Origin: Actinomadura rubteroloni
GTDB taxonomy: Bacteria; Actinomycetota; Actinomycetes; Streptosporangiales; Streptosporangiaceae
DNA: 64,000 nucleotides
Direction of reading: 5' to 3'
Assembly: GCF_002911665.1 (NCBI RefSeq)
Contig: NZ_MTBP01000003.1
Coordinates: 558,001 to 622,000 of the forward strand
Every line of letters starts with the position of its first letter. The stretch's first letter is position 1. Below are positions 52,927 through 60,826 of the stretch, in pieces. The position numbers were made by a program, and so were the translations under genes. The notes below the pieces were generated by a model. The model did no database searches, had not been told where the DNA came from, and saw nothing but the letters and a program-made list of their open reading frames with translations.

Positions 52927-53696
52927 TGGTCGTCCCGGAAAAGGTCGCGCGTTAGTCCGTCTAGCGTTGCCAGACCTTGAGAGCAGATCACGAAAAGCCG
53001 GTCAGCCGGAGCCGGAAACTTGCGTGCTATACGGGTAAGCACACCCGTCCGCCGATTGTCCGGAGCGGAGAAAAGCACACGCGGGATGACGCCGCCCGGA
53101 CCGGTTATTTCGGACTGAGCGATACGCAGGTAACTGCGCATCTTCTGTTCCACAATGGACACGCTCTCTGTGCCTCGATCTACTTCGATCCACCAATGAT
53201 CGGTAACCCGGTGATTGCGCCTGACAAGAGCTGCGTAAGCATCGGGCTTGATGACGTCACCAAGTTCAGTAGTCCACCAGGATTCCGGCTCGGTTTGAAA
53301 GTCCGCGACCGCGAAAGGCAGCTTGCGTGACGACTCGATGAGCTGCACGTAAATCTCGGAGACGGCAAGGACGTGAGAGTGCAACCGGGGAGAAACGTTG
53401 CTCGCTGTCGTCTTCTTATCAGGTGCGGGAACACCCCGAATTGTTTGAATGAGCACAGCCCCGGCGGGATCAATTCCGTAGATTGCGGCACCGGCTCCAC
53501 CGAAGCTTCCGCCGACACGACGAGGAAGAACGATAAGCGCTCGGCTTTCAACAAGCCGATGCAATACACGCTTACGGACGCTGAAACTACTAGAAAGCCC
53601 AAAGAAATGCAGACGCTCAATCTGAGAACCAGTGGCCAGCCCAAGCCGGTAAACAGTTTCAAGATCGGCCAGATCGCGATCCGTGAGGCGCATTCC
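52923..53696 (-). CDS. Replication-relaxation family protein
   Basis: About 257 residues beginning with the typical winged-helix MRLTDRDLADLETVYRLGLA and followed by a nuclease-like domain (KPDAYAAL, WWIEVDRGTES, YLRIAQ). This family accompanies actinobacterial conjugative elements and may start transfer or replication. The start is uncertain: ATG 53696 is at the domain start, while in-frame ATGs at 53813 and 53954 extend it. The 53697-53988 stretch is otherwise empty and A/T-richer. Confidence 0.75.
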   Translation of the reverse strand, partial: GMRLTDRDLADLETVYRLGLATGSQIERLHFFGLSSSFSVRKRVLHRLVESRALIVLPRRVGGSFGGAGAAIYGIDPAGAVLIQTIRGVPAPDKKTTASNVSPRLHSHVLAVSEIYVQLIESSRKLPFAVADFQTEPESWWTTELGDVIKPDAYAALVRRNHRVTDHWWIEVDRGTESVSIVEQKMRSYLRIAQSEITGPGGVIPRVLFSAPDNRRTGVLTRIARKFPAPADRLFVICSQGLATLDGLTRDLFRDDQ

Positions 53697-53988
53697 GAGC
53701 CATACGGCGCGCTCGAAGATGTTAGGTGGCGGATTCAAGAAGATCACCTTTCTCGTTAATGTATTTCTTGCAATTCTTTCGATTTCTTTCCAGGCCGGCC
53801 GGAGCTTGATCATCAAGCGTCGGAAGCAGAAGAATTGCCGACAGGCCCGGACGTAGGGGAGAGTTTCAGCAGGAGAGGGAAGAGCTAACGTGGGGCTGAC
53901 CTGCGGTGATGTGCTGTGACGCGTGTTGCCCGATGGCAACACCGGAGGCAACACCGAGGGACGCGCCGACGGCTACACCTCTATGGAC

Positions 53989-56223
53989 TCATTTCTCACC
54001 GCTTTTTTCGTCGCTTGTTCGACCAATTCTCGGGACGACTCGAAGTCGCGGTTTGACGCGCTCGGCAATCTCGGTTTCGACGTCCGCGCGAAGTGCTCCG
54101 AAACGCTGTGCGCTTTCGCGGATGAAGTCGCGTCCGTCTCTCAGCGGTTCGCCGAGGGGTCGCGTCCGTCCGGTCACGGGTGCTGCCGTCCGCGCGTCAA
54201 TACAGGGACGCATGGCGATCTCGAAGGCGTCCAGCGCTCCGAGGTCGTCTCGGGTCAGTGGCGCAAAGCGCGGTGCGAGCGTGGACGCGTCGCGGTATTC
54301 CGCCTGGAAAGTGACTTGAGTGCGGACGGTTCCCAGCACCGCGTTTGTGACGTCTGCACTCAGTTGGTCTAGGTACTGGTACGCCATGTTGACGCCGAGT
54401 CCCAGGCCGCGCGCTTGGGCGAGCATTTCGGCAAAATCGTCCGCTCTCCCGAAGTGCATGAATTCTTGAAATTCATCGAGATAGGCGAAGGTCGCGTGTC
54501 GCCGGTCCGCCGGAACGGACGCCCGACTAAGCGTGATCTGCCAGAGCGTCGAGACGAGTAGCGCACCGAGCAAATGCGCGGCGTCTGGCCCGATCCTGCC
54601 TTTCTGAAGCGGCACAAGTATGATTTTGTGCTCGCGGTACAGCGTGGACAGGTCAACGCCGTTGCTCTGTCCGAGCATGAGCCGCAGCGCGGTACGGGTG
54701 GAAAACGCACGAATCTTGTTCATGGAAGGGCCGATGACTTGCGCCCGTTCTGGCTCGCTCATCGCGTCATAAGCGGTCCAGAATCCGCGCACGGCGTCCG
54801 GAATCGGTTGTCGCAGGAGGTCCCGGCGAAATTCGTCGTCGGTGAGCAGCGCCGGTATCTCAACGACCGTGAACGAACGTCCGCCGGGCGCTCTCGTGTA
54901 CGCCAGCGTCAGTAGGCAATTCCGCATAACGTCCGCCGTTCGCGGTCCCCAAGAATCGCGCCACAGGGACGCGAACACATGGACTACTTGGTCCACCATG
55001 AGTTCCCGCGCGTGCTCATCAGATGTGTCCACAGAAAGCAAGTTAAAGCCGGTCGGATAGTCCAACGACGCAGCGTCGATCACCACAACATCGTCGATTC
55101 TGTTGTCGGGAATCCGGGCGGTGATGTCCTCAATTAGATCGGCCTTTGGGTCGATAACCAACACCCCCCGGCCGGCCGCGATATCCTGCAATATCAGATT
55201 GGCGAGCAGAACAGACTTACCTGATCCGGTCGGCCCTTGAATCATTACGTGCCTCAGCCGGTCATCTGCCGTCAGCGCCAATGGCCGGGATTCCATCCCC
55301 GGATAGTTGCTGTCAGCGATGACGAGGCCCGTCCGCCGCATTCGCGACGGCGGCGGCAACTGGCGCGCGGACCCGACGCTGAGACCGGGAACGGTGAGCC
55401 CCTGTGTCGGCAACGCCAGCAGTGCCGCAGCTTCCGCAGCCGACAGCAGCATTGGCCACCATGCGGACGTGACCGGCATCGCGCGGCGCGCAGCTCGCCG
55501 CGCGACTACCCGTGTCGGCAAGGCGCGTGCCCGTATGCGCGTCTCAGGGCCGCTTACAGCCGACAGGCCACCGAGGACACCCGCCAGCAGCAACGCCGCG
55601 CGTGAGCGGTGCGACGCGCGGACCGCGACGCGTCCGGACGCGTCCAGCAACGGAAAACTGTTTTTCTCCGCAACCGCCTTAGCGATGTCGTCGGGCGCAC
55701 CGCGTGCCACTTTCACGCGCCGAGTAGCCGAGACAACCCATTGCACGCAAACCATTTCGTCCGAGCCGAGCGGGTACATCGTGGCGAGCACACCAGCGAT
55801 AGCGCTTTCACCATGCCCGTAGTCAAGCGTCCGCCACCGTCGGCTACTCCTCAGTTCACGCGCGCGGCGGAACTTCGGATATTCCAACCCTTCGGGATCT
55901 TCTTCAAGGCGCAATCCCGGCATTGCCGCCGTCAGGCGCGTAATCATCGCTGGCGCTAGGTGCGCCTGAATGAGTATGTGATGCGTGATGCCCCGAGCCG
56001 TTCCACGTACTTCTACGACAAGTGGCCACCGACCCGAAAGCGGACCGATCAGGTACAGGGCCGCTGTTACCGTCTCCACCGAGAGATCAGCGGGAAGCCG
56101 CATTTTGTACGCGACTAAACCCGCGCGCCACCTCCGGCGGTCCATCCAGCCCGCTGTCACGACGATCACGGCACACAAACCAGCGACGGCAAGCACAAAA
56201 ATTGCCGATTCCCGGTAATTCAT
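53989..56223 (-). CDS. Conjugative DNA-transfer ATPase (VirD4/TraG-like coupling protein)
   Basis: 744 residues. A transmembrane helix at about 6-25, a soluble region, more hydrophobic segments near 205-280, then the motor domain with P-loop GPTGSGKS at about 331-338, KADLIEDI, and Walker B FAYLDEFQEF. The C-terminal TraM-recognition-like part is present. Such ATPases bring DNA to the transfer channel. It heads the minus-strand transfer operon. Confidence 0.87.
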   Translation of the reverse strand: MNYRESAIFVLAVAGLCAVIVVTAGWMDRRRWRAGLVAYKMRLPADLSVETVTAALYLIGPLSGRWPLVVEVRGTARGITHHILIQAHLAPAMITRLTAAMPGLRLEEDPEGLEYPKFRRARELRSSRRWRTLDYGHGESAIAGVLATMYPLGSDEMVCVQWVVSATRRVKVARGAPDDIAKAVAEKNSFPLLDASGRVAVRASHRSRAALLLAGVLGGLSAVSGPETRIRARALPTRVVARRAARRAMPVTSAWWPMLLSAAEAAALLALPTQGLTVPGLSVGSARQLPPPSRMRRTGLVIADSNYPGMESRPLALTADDRLRHVMIQGPTGSGKSVLLANLILQDIAAGRGVLVIDPKADLIEDITARIPDNRIDDVVVIDAASLDYPTGFNLLSVDTSDEHARELMVDQVVHVFASLWRDSWGPRTADVMRNCLLTLAYTRAPGGRSFTVVEIPALLTDDEFRRDLLRQPIPDAVRGFWTAYDAMSEPERAQVIGPSMNKIRAFSTRTALRLMLGQSNGVDLSTLYREHKIILVPLQKGRIGPDAAHLLGALLVSTLWQITLSRASVPADRRHATFAYLDEFQEFMHFGRADDFAEMLAQARGLGLGVNMAYQYLDQLSADVTNAVLGTVRTQVTFQAEYRDASTLAPRFAPLTRDDLGALDAFEIAMRPCIDARTAAPVTGRTRPLGEPLRDGRDFIRESAQRFGALRADVETEIAERVKPRLRVVPRIGRTSDEKSGEK

Positions 56224-56232
56224 GCCGGCCGC

Positions 56233-56412
56233 CTAGTAACGGCGGCGGAATCCAACCGCCCAAAAAACGATGACGAGAATGGCCGCACCGATCAAAGGAA
56301 GGATCGGGATCAACCAATCACTGACGAGGCGACCCACGTACGCGAGGACCGGGATCGCAATGAGAAACGCGAGGATTCGGCCCATCCACGGACGTCGGTA
56401 GTACATGCGCAT
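56233..56412 (-). CDS. Small membrane protein
   Basis: 59 residues with two hydrophobic segments (ILAFLIAIPVLAYVG, ILPLIGAAILVIVFWAVGF) and basic ends. Start ATG 56412 (MRMYYRRPW); an upstream in-frame ATG at 56484 adds an unlikely Cys-rich leader. Nine bases upstream of the coupling protein gene. Confidence 0.55.
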   Translation of the reverse strand: MRMYYRRPWMGRILAFLIAIPVLAYVGRLVSDWLIPILPLIGAAILVIVFWAVGFRRRY

Positions 56413-56686
56413 GATGCGTCTCCCATCGGCTGATGTTTCATCAATACCGATGGTGCGAGAACAGGTCCGTTTGAAACAAGCCACATTTAAAGGCAGGCCA
56501 ACAGGGACCCATCACGGCAGTCAGTTAGGAAGTTACCAAGTCAAGGAAAACGTGGCAGTTATTGGCATCGGTGCAGGTCAGCGGAAGATGATCTAGTATG
56601 GGTCGGGCACGAAAGTTTCCCACCGACGACCCGCAAAGACGCAGGTCACCGGAAGGCAACGCGAACAGGAGGAGCCCTCAAGTCCG

Positions 56687-57136
56687 ATGATCAGTGACGA
56701 TCACCCCGCCGACACGACACCGCCACCTAGCCGGGAACAGGTTCACGACGCGCTACGCACGACAGTCCGGCATGGCGCGGCCGCAGCGAACCTCACCGTC
56801 TTCACGCCCACCGTCATTGACCTTCTCGCCCCTCCCAACGGGGACGAGGACTCGAATATGACACGCGCCGCTATAGCGGAAAACCTCATCCGCAAAGGGA
56901 TTACAGCCGTTGAAGAACATGACGGCCCGGCGGTCGGGAGCGCCCTGCGTATTATGCTCGGACTCGCGTCCGGTACCGCAGTGCTTTCGGTCGAGCAACG
57001 CAGACGCCAAGCCGCACGCGCCATCGGTATACAGCCAGACACGTTCCGACGAGACAACCACTCGCGCCGATATTTCCTCGAACTCGCTTTTGCGATTCAC
57101 TCACTTATCGAGAGTCGTTCAGCGGGCACGAGATAG
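56687..57136 (+). CDS. Hypothetical element protein
   Basis: 149 residues, soluble and helical (AIAENLIRKGITAVEEHDG, SVEQRRRQAARAIGIQP). AGGAGGAG lies upstream of the ATG. The divergent region 56413-56686 should hold promoters for this gene and the transfer operon. No family recognised; the QPDTFRRD segment may be part of a DNA-binding fold. Confidence 0.65.
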   Translation: MISDDHPADTTPPPSREQVHDALRTTVRHGAAAANLTVFTPTVIDLLAPPNGDEDSNMTRAAIAENLIRKGITAVEEHDGPAVGSALRIMLGLASGTAVLSVEQRRRQAARAIGIQPDTFRRDNHSRRYFLELAFAIHSLIESRSAGTR

Positions 57137-57214
57137 CACACTTCCAGGCGAAAAGACCGGGCGAAGGTCCCGAACGGGAACCCCGCCCTTCCCCGGCACG
57201 CCGGACAGCAGAAA

Positions 57215-57242
57215 CGCCCCTCGTTCGGTTGAACAAGGGGCG
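57215..57242. terminator. Bidirectional hairpin terminator
   Basis: CGCCCCTCGTTC (57215-57226) and GAACAAGGGGCG (57231-57242) pair with one mismatch around GGTT, between the convergent 56687 and DUF397 genes. Confidence 0.8.
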
Positions 57243-57274
57243 CTCTGTAGGCGGAGCGGGTATCGCCGGTTCGA

Positions 57275-57460
57275 CTAGAGGTTCTTAACCGCTCCGATGA
57301 ATTCCCGGAACATCTGCCGAGGAAGGGGCACCTTCGGCCCGTCCGGGTTCTTGCTGTCGCGAACAAGTACCGTTCCGGCCGTGTTGGCAAGTTCGACGCA
57401 TTCGCCTCCGTTGCCAAGGCTTCTCTTGGCCTTTCGCCAAGTCAGATCGCTCAAGTCCAT
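57275..57460 (-). CDS. DUF397 protein
   Basis: 61 residues: LTWRKAKRSLGNGGECVELA, VLVRDSKNPDGP and FIGAVK are the DUF397 signature. These small proteins are actinomycete-specific partners of XRE/DUF5753 regulators, as in the WhiJ system of Streptomyces. It overlaps the regulator gene by ten bases. Confidence 0.92.
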   Translation of the reverse strand: MDLSDLTWRKAKRSLGNGGECVELANTAGTVLVRDSKNPDGPKVPLPRQMFREFIGAVKNL

Positions 57461-58275
57461 CGTTCCGCAATCACCTTCCGAATGAACTCCCGTGATTGGT
57501 CCACGGGAAGCGCGTTAGCCCTAAGTTCGATCAGGATTCCATGCAAGACCGTCAGGTCATGACGGTCGTCTACAGTGAAGCCTCTTAGCGAGTTCTCCAC
57601 GTAGGCGACTTGTCCGGCATCATCCATTGTACCAACTACGAAACTGCTACCATTCCCCTGGTGGTCCCCGCTCGATCGAACAATCTGCACGGTGACGTTG
57701 GGAAGGTCACTGAGTGCGAGCAGGTGTTCCAATTGCTCACGCATAATTTCTTCGGTACCGACTTGCCGGTAAAGGACTTGTTCGTCTACGAGGAATACGA
57801 CTTGGGGAGGTCGAGGTTCTTCCCGCGTGAGTACCGCTTGCCTTGCGAGTCGCTTTTCTATCTCCCTTACGTCGCCCTTGAGCAGGACGGCCATGTACGC
57901 GCGTGTTTGCGCGAGTCCCGACAAGACGCTTAGTTGGTAGCTTTCCAGGATATCCGCGTGCTCTTCCGACTCTTGCCAGTCGAACCATACGCTAGCGGGA
58001 TATCCGTCCTGCGAAAGGTTATCCCAGAGACGGACCAGGGAGCCGCTGGCATTAAGGTACTTATCGGCTTTTTCGACGAAATCCGGACTTGGCCGATGCC
58101 TTCCGTTTTCGATCTTGCTGACAGCGGATTCGGTGACGTTCGTCGCCGCCGCAAGAGCGGCTTGCTTGATTTTGAGTTTTTCGCGCAGTCCGCGTAGATG
58201 TTCGCCAAATGCCTTCTTTGCCGGAGTGGGAGCCGACCTGTCCCCTGAGCGCTTCCGGCGCGGCTGGTCTGCCAT
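57451..58275 (-). CDS. XRE-family regulator with DUF5753 domain
   Basis: 274 residues. HTH at about 22-75 (LRGLREKLKIKQAALAAATN, ESAVSKIENGRHRPS) and a C-terminal DUF5753 domain (YQLSVLSGLAQTRAYMAVLL, FLVDEQVLYRQVG, VAYVENSLRG). AAGGAG lies eight bases before the ATG at 58275. With DUF397 it forms a WhiJ-like regulatory pair, probably controlling element genes. Confidence 0.92.
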   Translation of the reverse strand: MADQPRRKRSGDRSAPTPAKKAFGEHLRGLREKLKIKQAALAAATNVTESAVSKIENGRHRPSPDFVEKADKYLNASGSLVRLWDNLSQDGYPASVWFDWQESEEHADILESYQLSVLSGLAQTRAYMAVLLKGDVREIEKRLARQAVLTREEPRPPQVVFLVDEQVLYRQVGTEEIMREQLEHLLALSDLPNVTVQIVRSSGDHQGNGSSFVVGTMDDAGQVAYVENSLRGFTVDDRHDLTVLHGILIELRANALPVDQSREFIRKVIAERWT

Positions 58276-58440
58276 TTCGGACACTCCTTCCACTTGAGCG
58301 AACTTGCGCGCTACTTGCGCGCCTTGCGTGTCTGGTCTCAAGGATGACACATGTTGAGCGTTTCCGGTGCTCAAGCTGCGCACTGATTCGGCAAGTGGCT
58401 TCATAGGTGACACACGCACGTCGATCAGGGCAGGAACCCC

Positions 58441-58713
58441 GTGAAAGCTGCGCCACCCCCCATACCGGTCATACCTATCGAGTCGATCATGCTTCCGGTG
58501 CGCGACAACGCACCGAAGAGGGCAGAGGACTTCGGCGTCACGCTCTGTCGCTTGGGCGACCTCAGCGAGTCCACGGCCGGTCCTCGGGCGCTGGCATTCT
58601 CCGAACTGACGATGAACGTTCTCAGGCACGCATCAAAGGCGACGGTGAATGAACGCCTCGCGCCAAACCAGGAAGTGAGGTCCTGGCTTATGAGAATCGG
58701 GTGGAGCGCATGA
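58441..58713 (+). CDS. Hypothetical element protein
   Basis: 90 residues from a GTG start, beginning with a Pro-rich stretch (KAAPPPIPVIPIESIMLPVR). No family recognised. Its stop overlaps the next ATG (ATGA at 58710), so it is in an operon with the following small genes. Divergent from the XRE regulator. Confidence 0.55.
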   Translation: MKAAPPPIPVIPIESIMLPVRDNAPKRAEDFGVTLCRLGDLSESTAGPRALAFSELTMNVLRHASKATVNERLAPNQEVRSWLMRIGWSA

Positions 58714-59018
58714 CCACGCGCACGCCAGAGCAGACAAGCGGAGAGGCACATCCGCCGAACGCACGCAGGATGTATCTCGGAGGACTTCGGACTTCCTTGA
58801 AGGGAGACCCGCGTCTGTCCGTGAAGATGGTGGATGACCGTGGGTTGGTGTACCTGGAAGTCACCGAACCCACACGAGACAACACGGTGGAAGTCGGCGC
58901 GGACTTCATCGACGGTCAGTGGATGTTCATCCGACGCGAGGATGGCTTCCGCATGGGACACGCAATGGATTGCTTCGGAGCCACGCGCATAATTCAGATC
59001 GTCCTCGGACTCGGGTGA
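58710..59018 (+). CDS. Hypothetical element protein
   Basis: 102 residues: RMYLGGLRTSLKGDPRLSVK, then a beta-rich segment (DDRGLVYLEVTEPTR, DFIDGQWMFIRRED). No family recognised. Coupled to the preceding gene by an ATGA overlap. Confidence 0.6.
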   Translation: MTTRTPEQTSGEAHPPNARRMYLGGLRTSLKGDPRLSVKMVDDRGLVYLEVTEPTRDNTVEVGADFIDGQWMFIRREDGFRMGHAMDCFGATRIIQIVLGLG

Positions 59019-59091
59019 CGCTTCCATTCACTCCGCACGGCGGAAGGTCAACCTTTTGGTCGCGATCACCGCCGGGAATAGGAACCACGGC

Positions 59092-59397
59092 ATGAAGAGA
59101 TCGAGTCTTTCCCCGCACACCGTCCGACATCTCGCCGCAAAGGGGGCACCGCAGGCCGCCACCAAAGACACGTCCCAGGAACCCCAAGAGGATCGGTGGA
59201 GCAAGCCTCAGCTTTCCTCCGATGGCACGTGGTCATGCCGACTGCGCGTACCGCTCAGCTATGCCCAGGAGAAGGCGGGCCTTCTGTATTTCGTGATCGC
59301 AGCGACGCGCGAGGAACTTGCGCGGCTCATGGAGCACGAGGACGAGCGCGCCGCGCGTTTCGAACTTCCCGCCTACCATCACCGGGACACCTGCTGA
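59092..59397 (+). CDS. Hypothetical element protein
   Basis: 101 residues with a basic N-terminus and a beta/alpha C-terminal half (WSCRLRVPLSYAQEKAGLLY, REELARLMEHEDERAARFE). An in-frame alternative start lies at 59056. The stop shares an A with the next ATG (TGATG). Confidence 0.55.
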   Translation: MKRSSLSPHTVRHLAAKGAPQAATKDTSQEPQEDRWSKPQLSSDGTWSCRLRVPLSYAQEKAGLLYFVIAATREELARLMEHEDERAARFELPAYHHRDTC

Positions 59398-59813
59398 TGA
59401 CGAGCCACGAGCGAATCCCTGATCTCGTCAACGCCTACGACTTGGTGGGGGCCGCATACCAGGAAGCCATGCAGCGCGCAGGACTCATGGGAGGGATGAT
59501 CACAAAGGTCAACGCTCTCGCCCGTGACCGACTTCGAGAAATCTACGCCGAAGCGGAACAGGGACCGACCTACACGGTCATGATCAATAAATGGACGGTG
59601 CATCTGTCCGGTCTTCGAGCGGCGAAACGCGGTGACGGGCGGACTTGCAATGCGCTGACGCGTGCATGGGAGACCTTTACGCCGGTCGCGTCCCATACTG
59701 ACCTGAAAGACGCAATGGCAGCGGTGCGCGCGACCGCGAAGAAGTGGGATCTGCGCGTGTGTTCGCACTGTGCGCATGCCATCGCTTGGCAACCCGACGC
59801 GCCCGCCAAATGA
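59397..59813 (+). CDS. Hypothetical element protein with CxxC motif
   Basis: 138 residues, mainly helical (IPDLVNAYDLVGAAYQEAMQ, DLKDAMAAVRATAKKW), ending in CSHCAHAI, a Cys/His pattern that may bind zinc. Last gene of the element before the right end. Function unknown. Confidence 0.6.
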   Translation: MTSHERIPDLVNAYDLVGAAYQEAMQRAGLMGGMITKVNALARDRLREIYAEAEQGPTYTVMINKWTVHLSGLRAAKRGDGRTCNALTRAWETFTPVASHTDLKDAMAAVRATAKKWDLRVCSHCAHAIAWQPDAPAK

Positions 59814-59816
59814 ACC

Positions 59817-59881
59817 CCTCCGGCCGGACGGTTGCCACTGTCCCGTGTGGCCCGACGAAGCAAGTCCTGTCCGGCCGGAGG
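59817..59881. repeat. Inverted repeat 1 at right end of element
   Basis: Perfect 13-bp arms CCTCCGGCCGGAC (59817-59829) and GTCCGGCCGGAGG (59869-59881) with a 39-base spacer, starting just after the last gene. Confidence 0.85.
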
Positions 59882-59889
59882 TAACCACG

Positions 59890-59922
59890 GCTCCCCGGAC
59901 CAACAGGGACAGTCCGGGGAGC
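59890..59922. repeat. Inverted repeat 2 at right end of element
   Basis: Perfect 11-bp arms GCTCCCCGGAC (59890-59900) and GTCCGGGGAGC (59912-59922) with an 11-base loop. Confidence 0.85.
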
Positions 59923-59965
59923 GCTCACACGGGCGCACACGCTGAGAGTGCAAGCCCTGTGAGCA

Positions 59966-60013
59966 CAGCCCCCCGGGGGGATCGAACCTCCCTTTTCTCC
60001 CCCTGGGGGGCTG
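59966..60013. repeat. Inverted repeat 3 at right end of element
   Basis: 15-bp arms at 59966-59980 (CAGCCCCCCGGGGGG) and 59999-60013 (CCCCCTGGGGGGCTG) with a single G-T pair and an 18-base loop. Together with repeats 1 and 2 it fills the gene-free end of the element (59814-60173). One may be a terminator; three in a row could also mark a transfer or replication origin. Confidence 0.8.
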
Positions 60014-60091
60014 CCCTGTCCGACGCGAGCGGACAGCGGGAGCCACCGCAGGGAGCCAACCCCAACGTTCCCGCCCCTACGGCTCCCCACT

Positions 60092-60826
60092 TCATGAGGT
60101 CACCACACGGTATCCGCGCAGGTCAGCAGCTTTCCACCTGACTCCCTCAGATTCGATGCGCAATCCCCTTGCTACCGGTCCGGGCAGCGGCGCCCGCTCG
60201 GCGCCGACGAGCAGCGCGTCGGCCGGGTGCGGGCTCCGCAGGCTGAACACCCGGCCCGACTCGGTGCGGTGGACGAGCACCACCCGCACGTCCGCGCCGA
60301 GCACGGGCCGCGCCGCGCGGACGGCCAGGTGCCCGACGACGCCGTCCCCGACGACGAGCAGCGTGCGCGGCGCGAACGCCCGCAGCTCCTCCAGCGCGTA
60401 CCGGGCGACCGCGAGCGGTTCGAGCAGCGGCGCGAGCGTGACGTCCGTGGACGCGGGCAGCGGCAGGACCATCCCGCCCGCCACCGCCGACGCGGGCAGC
60501 AGCGTGCGCTCCTGGAACAGGCCGTCGACGTTGTGGCCCAGCAGGAAGCCCGGATCGTGGGGATGCGTCGGGTTGACGGTGACGAGCGTGCCGGGCGCGA
60601 GCGCGTCCGGCACGCCCGGGCCGACGGCCGCGACCCGGCCGACGCCCTCGTGCCCGATCACCGGCGCCGGGTCGTCGCGCAGGCCGCGCAGCATTTGCAG
60701 GTCCGTCCCGCACAGCCCCGCGTACAGGGTCGCGACGCTCAGCTCGCCCGGCCCGGGGGACGGCGTCGGCCGCGGGACGACCGACACCCCGCCGCCGCTC
60801 CGCACGATCGCCCGGTGGACGCTCAT
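60092..60826 (-). pseudogene. 5' part of zinc-dependent dehydrogenase split by element
   Basis: Starts at ATG 60826 (overlapping the ROK kinase stop). It encodes the catalytic domain (GLCGTDLQ zinc-site Cys and Asp, IGHEGVGRVAAVG with the zinc His/Glu, HNVDGLFQE) and the start of the Rossmann fold (LVVGDGVVGHLAVRAA). Host sequence ends at about 60174; the remaining 27 codons to the stop at 60092 belong to the element. The missing part is at 49247-49695. The truncated 244-residue product lacks most of the cofactor domain and should be inactive. Confidence 0.9.
60171..60183. other. Right attachment site of the element
   Basis: GCTACCGGTCCGG. Its last ten bases match the left core except for T instead of C at position 6. 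Joining the element ends would give GCTACCGGNCCGGTAGC, a perfect inverted repeat about a central base, as expected of an attP core. Confidence 0.7.

Larger units (their letters stand above)
49686..60183. mobile_element. Integrative element (10,488 bp) inserted in dehydrogenase gene
   Basis: Bounded by near-identical 10-mers ACCGGCCCGG (49686-49695) and ACCGGTCCGG (60174-60183). It contains integrase, excisionase-like HTH, lipoprotein and membrane proteins, a replication-relaxation protein, a conjugative coupling ATPase, an XRE/DUF397 regulator pair and several small genes. Codon use is less G/C-biased than in the host genes. It looks like a small actinomycete integrative conjugative or mobilisable element; no VirB4-type ATPase or classical relaxase is seen, so self-transfer is uncertain. 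Confidence 0.9.
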
